A stretch of 64,000 nt of DNA from Turritopsis dohrnii (taxonomy: Eukaryota; Cnidaria; Hydrozoa; Anthoathecata; Oceaniidae): assembly GCA_027922465.2 (NCBI GenBank), contig BQMF02000001.1, positions 806,001 through 870,000 of the forward strand. The letters are read 5' to 3'. Every line of letters begins with the position of its first letter. Within the stretch, counting starts at the first letter, position 1. The notes under the pieces are model-generated. The model did no database searches, was not told where the DNA came from, and worked only from the letters and a program-made list of their open reading frames with translations. Made by a program: the position numbers and the translations under genes. Shown here piece after piece: positions 60,303 to 64,000 of this stretch.

Positions 60303-61255
60303 TTTCATTGACTAAAGCTTGAAAAATATGCCCCTGATCGACAAGGAGGTTTGACAGTTTACTTGATAAAACATTTGCTTATTTAAACTTTTGCGTTGTA
60401 AACTTTCAAAAAGAATGAAAAAGGAGACATATTTAATTTTGTATTTGTTTTGTTTCCTTATTATGATCCCACCATAGCTGAGCGACGATCCCAATAAAAA
60501 GGAGGCCGATAATCGGACGTCTCTAAGACAACTTAACGACATCTTTATGTCCACTGGGACCTTTTTGGGGACGTTATGCAAGACGCTCTATCTGACCCTA
60601 ACATTCTATGAGATGCCTCACTCGAACTCGTAGATGACATCTTCGACAAGTTTCGCCGAAACGTCGCATCAAGACTTCCACATCACTGAGTGACGTCTTT
60701 CGGACGTCTCTAAGAGATGTCCCAAACAAGACATTTTAGACATCGTATCCACTGGGTAATAAGCCACAGAAAATATCTAATTATGAAACGTTTTGCGAAA
60801 TTTCCTTCCGCACTTTCATCTGGTAGTTTGTGGTGGTCCAAACAAAAGATCAACAACATCTTTAAAGAAACTAGAGAGAAAGTCGTAGAATAGGACGTGG
60901 CTAGGTGTGGATAAGGCGAAGATAGAGTAGGAGGCCCAGATAGTCGTAAACCAAAAAGAATGTCGACTGAAGTTAATAAAACTAGGAAATGGGACATGAT
61001 TAAACCTAAGGACTAACGTAATGTAAACCGATGTGTAGGACCAAATTTGAGGTTAGAATCGAATACTAGAAAAAAAAACTGTTATAATATTTATAAACTT
61101 ATAAATTAATTCCTCCATGGCAGTAAAGATAGAACTTAGACCAAACTCAAAAAGTAATCTAAAACCTAAAAAAGGACTAGATGAAGGAGATATGACAAAG
61201 GAATATTGGTAGCAGTAAGTAAATAAAAAACAGCAGAATTATAAATTTCTGTGCC
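60303..61255. other. Non-coding stretch
   Basis: Weak direct words: CGGACGTCTCTAAGA at 60514 and 60705, TCCACTGGG at 60550 and 60749. No gene or clear element recognised. Confidence 0.35.
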
Positions 61256-61259
61256 TCAG

Positions 61260-61460
61260 TTATTTTTTGTAAAAAACGAGTTGTGTGTTCGCCTTATAGA
61301 GGTAATTTTTAGTGTAAATGTTCGTGCTGAACTGTAAAGAGCTGTCTGAGAGTAGCTACACTTTATAGAGGTGTCCGCCTTTGGAAGGTACAACAAGAAG
61401 GTTCCTATAGAATCCGTCCAAGACAAAAATGATCGGCTTTACGGAGGTTCCACTGCACCG
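61260..61460. repeat. CAGTGGAACCTC / GTCCGCC repeat family copy
   Basis: TTCGCCTTATAGAGGT (61288), CTTTATAGAGGTGTCCGCCTTTGGAAGGTAC (61360) and CTTTACGGAGGTTCCACTG (61437-61455) match the ends noted at 13536-13880 and 38985-39230. Non-coding MITE family. Confidence 0.55.
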
Positions 61461-61518
61461 TATTACTCCTTCGGTCGAAATGACAGTTTTTAGCCTACGC
61501 TTCATTGTCTATGAGACT

Positions 61519-61561
61519 CCTTCATTAGAATCAATATACTGTCTATTGATTCTAATGAAGG
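61519..61561. repeat. Perfect 18-bp hairpin, 7-base loop
   Basis: CCTTCATTAGAATCAATA, loop TACTGTC, then TATTGATTCTAATGAAGG, all 18 pairs complementary. It lies in a non-coding stretch beside the MITE-like repeat. It could be a MITE remnant or a small-RNA precursor, though the stem is short for a microRNA. Confidence 0.8.
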
Positions 61562-62640
61562 AAGGCAGCCTTTTGAAGGTTTTACAGGTGGAGAAGGTGT
61601 TCTTTCAAATCTTCCTTTTACCTTAAAGTCACAATAAGTTGTGTACACAAAAAGTCGTTTTAAAAGAGTTTTTAAAAGAAAGTCGCGAGCATTAATTGTC
61701 GCGAGCAGCCTAAACTGATGAAAGCCGCGTACATTTAAAGTTGCGAGATGCCATTTTGAAAAAAATTTTGTACGCATAAAATCCTGTAAAATACATAAAT
61801 TGAAGCAATATCGAACAATTTTCCTTTAACAACGTTAATTCTCAATAAAAATGTACCCATTTTTTGCATTCACTGACTTTTTTCAATCATTTATGGGCTG
61901 GCACAAGACATTGGAATACAACTAAAGGATGGCTGGTAATTTTACGGGAGCAATTCTTCAGGGTTCACCTTTCCGGAAATGAGAAAAAATAGCTGGAGAC
62001 TTGCGAAATATTTTTTGTGAAAATATTTAAAAGTCGCGAGCACAAAAAGTTGCGAATCCTAAAAAAGAAAAATATCGCGTACACAAAATGTCTTCAATTA
62101 ATAAATACGCCAGTTTTCAACGTTTCGAATCCCTCCGGTTCATTTTCAAGAATGAAAGTCGCGACAATTTGTGCTTTTCTCGTTTGTTAGCTATCTACCG
62201 TGTGCCCGGGTAAAAGTTCTCCCCGACTTTCAAGTGAGTATATTTTTTTAAATTTAAATTTTTTATATTTTTAAATGATCTACGCTCTTTTTTTTTATAA
62301 GAACAATAAGAACAATTTAAGAACAGCTCTGAGGCTCAAAATTTTTCTGAAATGTTTTTTTTTCTTTTTGCTCCTTTTCTTGCTGAAAAATGTAACAAAA
62401 AAATGTAAAATGAAAAATGTAATTCTAGTTATATAGTTTAAAATTAAAAGAATAAAAACTAGGTTCGAAAAGTAAACATAAGTATATGATAATGAAGCTT
62501 CAAAGCTTTTTGAAACTAGATTTCTGTATAAAAATAGTCCAAAAATAAGAACAAAATAACAACAATTTGAGGCTGAAAGTGGAAAAAAAAATAAGAACAG
62601 TTGAGCCTCAACTCAAATTTCATGGTTCTTGTAAAAAAAA
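61562..62640. other. Non-coding, GTCGCGA/GTTGCGA word-rich stretch
   Basis: The word (AG)TCGCGAGCA or AGTTGCGA recurs at least six times between 61680 and 62165 (e.g. 61680, 61700, 61740, 62033, 62050), partly with CGTACACAAAA. It looks like a degraded tandem or stuttered repeat. No gene recognised. Confidence 0.4.
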
Positions 62641-62654
62641 AAGAGTCTATATAT

Positions 62655-62710
62655 TAATAGCCGATTCTCTGTCTGTCTGTCTGTCTGTTTGTTTGTTTGT
62701 TTGTTTGTAA
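62655..62710 (+). repeat. CTGT/TTTG microsatellite at a dispersed repeat end
   Basis: TATATTAATAGCCGATTCTC is followed by TGTC x4 then TTTG x5. The same arrangement is found as the complement at 14630-14680 (AGACAGACAGAGAATTGGCT), so it is a recurrent end of an interspersed family. Confidence 0.85.
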
Positions 62711-62857
62711 GTCACGCAAAATGGTAGATTGAGTTGTGAGCGAAATTAAAATTTTACATAAGCTCTTACGACTAGGACAATGTTCATTCATTCTCTTCTT
62801 AAGGAAAAGTTTTCGTAAGGTCTTACGGATGTTTTTGAGCCCTTACGACGATTTCCT

Positions 62858-63635
62858 TAAAGCTTATTTCACATGCACGTAATTTTTTTACGTAACGTCT
62901 TACGTTACGTTTACGTTGAAAACTACGTAATAAGCTTACGTAAAAACTACGTAAAGCAGGTTGAGAGATGCGACGGTCACATGTACGAGTAAGTTTACAT
63001 GTACATGTAAGTTTCATTCATTCATACGTAAACAATAAGCAGCAAGAGAATTTTTTTTGAAATCATTTTCAAAGATGGCATCACTAAACAAACATCACAT
63101 GCTTGCAGTAGCAATCATAATTTTGAGAAGGTGTCGTCGACGTCCACAAAAATCAAAAGAAAGGGGTAGAAGGCGTTGTTCTTGATATTCTTTCTATGGA
63201 AGTCTGGATGACTTTTGTCATAGAGAACGTCAAATTGTTCAACAGCTATCGAAAGCTCTTCGTCAGCCACCATCTTGAATTTGAATGAGCTTGTTTTTTT
63301 AAAAAAACAAAAATAGCTTCGGAATGTAATTTTCGAACGTTTTATATTCGAAAAACGTCATTCGAATGCTATTGCGCAATATTTTTTCTTCTTTTTTTCT
63401 TCCTGGTCTTACGGACGGCTTACGGGCAGTCCCTTGCGATCAAAATTTTTTCATCGCAAGGAAATCGTCGTAAGGCTCTTACGGGACGTCGTAAAGGCTT
63501 ATGTAAAAACTTGACGTAAGGAAAAGAAGCGTCACATGTACGTCAGATTTTACGTAAGCGTAAGAGAATGAATGAACCACGTAATTTACGTAAGGCTTAC
63601 GTTGAAAAATTACGTGCATGTGAAATAAGCTTAAA
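62858..63635. mobile_element. Inverted-repeat element rich in TTACGTAA words
   Basis: AAGCTTATTTCACATGCACG (62858-62877, followed by TAATTTTT) is mirrored by AAAAATTACGTGCATGTGAA + ATAAGCTT (63606-63633). Inner parts also mirror (GTAAACTTACTCG / TACGTAAGCG, GAATGAATGAA words). A third copy of the end, ACGTGCATGTGAAAAAAGCTT, occurs at 63901. The whole of 62740-63930 is built from ACGTAA/TTACGT words. No coding content. A foldback-like MITE family. Confidence 0.6.
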
Positions 63636-64000
63636 AACAAAAAATTTTGTTTTTAAGAAAATCGTCGTAAGCCTCAAGAAGAAAAAAACGTTCGAAAAGT
63701 TACATCGAGCGTTCTAAATGACGTCTTTTGTTCGAAATTACACCATTTTTTGCTAACGATCTATTTCCAAACGTTCCAAAAGTATATTTTATTTTTTATT
63801 GCAACAAATTTTAGTGCATGTGAATGAAAATATCCGTCAAGGCATTTTTTCGTGGTAATAACTTACGAAAAAAAGTTCGTTTGGTATTACGTCAAAAACT
63901 ACGTGCATGTGAAAAAAGCTTTGATAATTTAACTTCTTTTTTAATTGTTAAGCGCTTCTGATCGAACGTTTTTTTTTATTCTCTTTATTCATTTAGCACG

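Overview
The window looks like nuclear DNA of a hydrozoan cnidarian. It is AT-rich (roughly two-thirds A+T by eye), has introns with GT/AG borders, and is dominated by decayed and nested transposable elements. The strongest lineage clue is a block of nuclear-integrated mitochondrial DNA (numt, about 46.9-54.2 kb). It carries nad1-nad4-cob in that order on one strand and cox2-atp8 divergent from the large rRNA gene. To my knowledge this is the arrangement of linear hydroidolinan mitochondrial genomes. The fragments read through only if TGA is taken as Trp. The species cannot be fixed from sequence alone.

Two ordinary host genes look intact, both on the minus strand. One is a proton-coupled oligopeptide/histidine transporter of the SLC15 (PHT-like) family with 4 coding exons (5357-2199, 528 aa). 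The other is a secreted glycoside hydrolase family 9 cellulase with 5 exons (39361-34768, 933 aa): signal peptide, beta-sandwich CBM2-like modules, a Pro/Thr linker and a GH9 domain whose catalytic Asp pair and Glu are present. Splice borders and phases were worked out by hand and agree across every junction. The two genes show no functional link.

The rest is mobile DNA, region by region. 0-1.3 kb: a Penelope-like element with an inverted arm and a hammerhead-like 3' motif. 6.3-11.8 kb: two broken non-LTR retrotransposons, the second interrupted by a poly(A) retroposon with a 16-bp target-site duplication (TSD). 11.8-13.3 kb: a terminal-inverted-repeat (TIR) element carrying an unknown exon-like ORF. 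19.0-29.2 kb: a minus-strand Helitron wreck (RAG1-N-terminal-like zinc module, USP-like protease, CxxC finger, Rep_N fused in frame to the PIF1 C-terminus). It is split by a 1.1-kb element and by a 4.5-kb TA-flanked inverted-repeat element holding foldback arms and a 44-46 bp minisatellite. 30-34.4 kb: relics of a LINE, a Penelope element and a hAT transposase. 40.3-41.7 kb: a 5'-truncated retrotransposon with an 18-bp TSD. 43.2-57.3 kb: nested inverted-repeat elements (hAT-like ends, then TTAA ends, then PIF/Harbinger-like ends) that enclose a ULP1-like protease relic and the numt, which itself holds two more insertions. 57.3-64 kb: repeats, a 128-bp satellite, LINE ends and a large inverted-repeat element.

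The most interesting points are the RAG1-N-like/USP/Helitron association, the numt trapped inside nested transposons with a very GC-rich filler between two mtDNA pieces, and several insertions with readable TSDs that allow relative dating.
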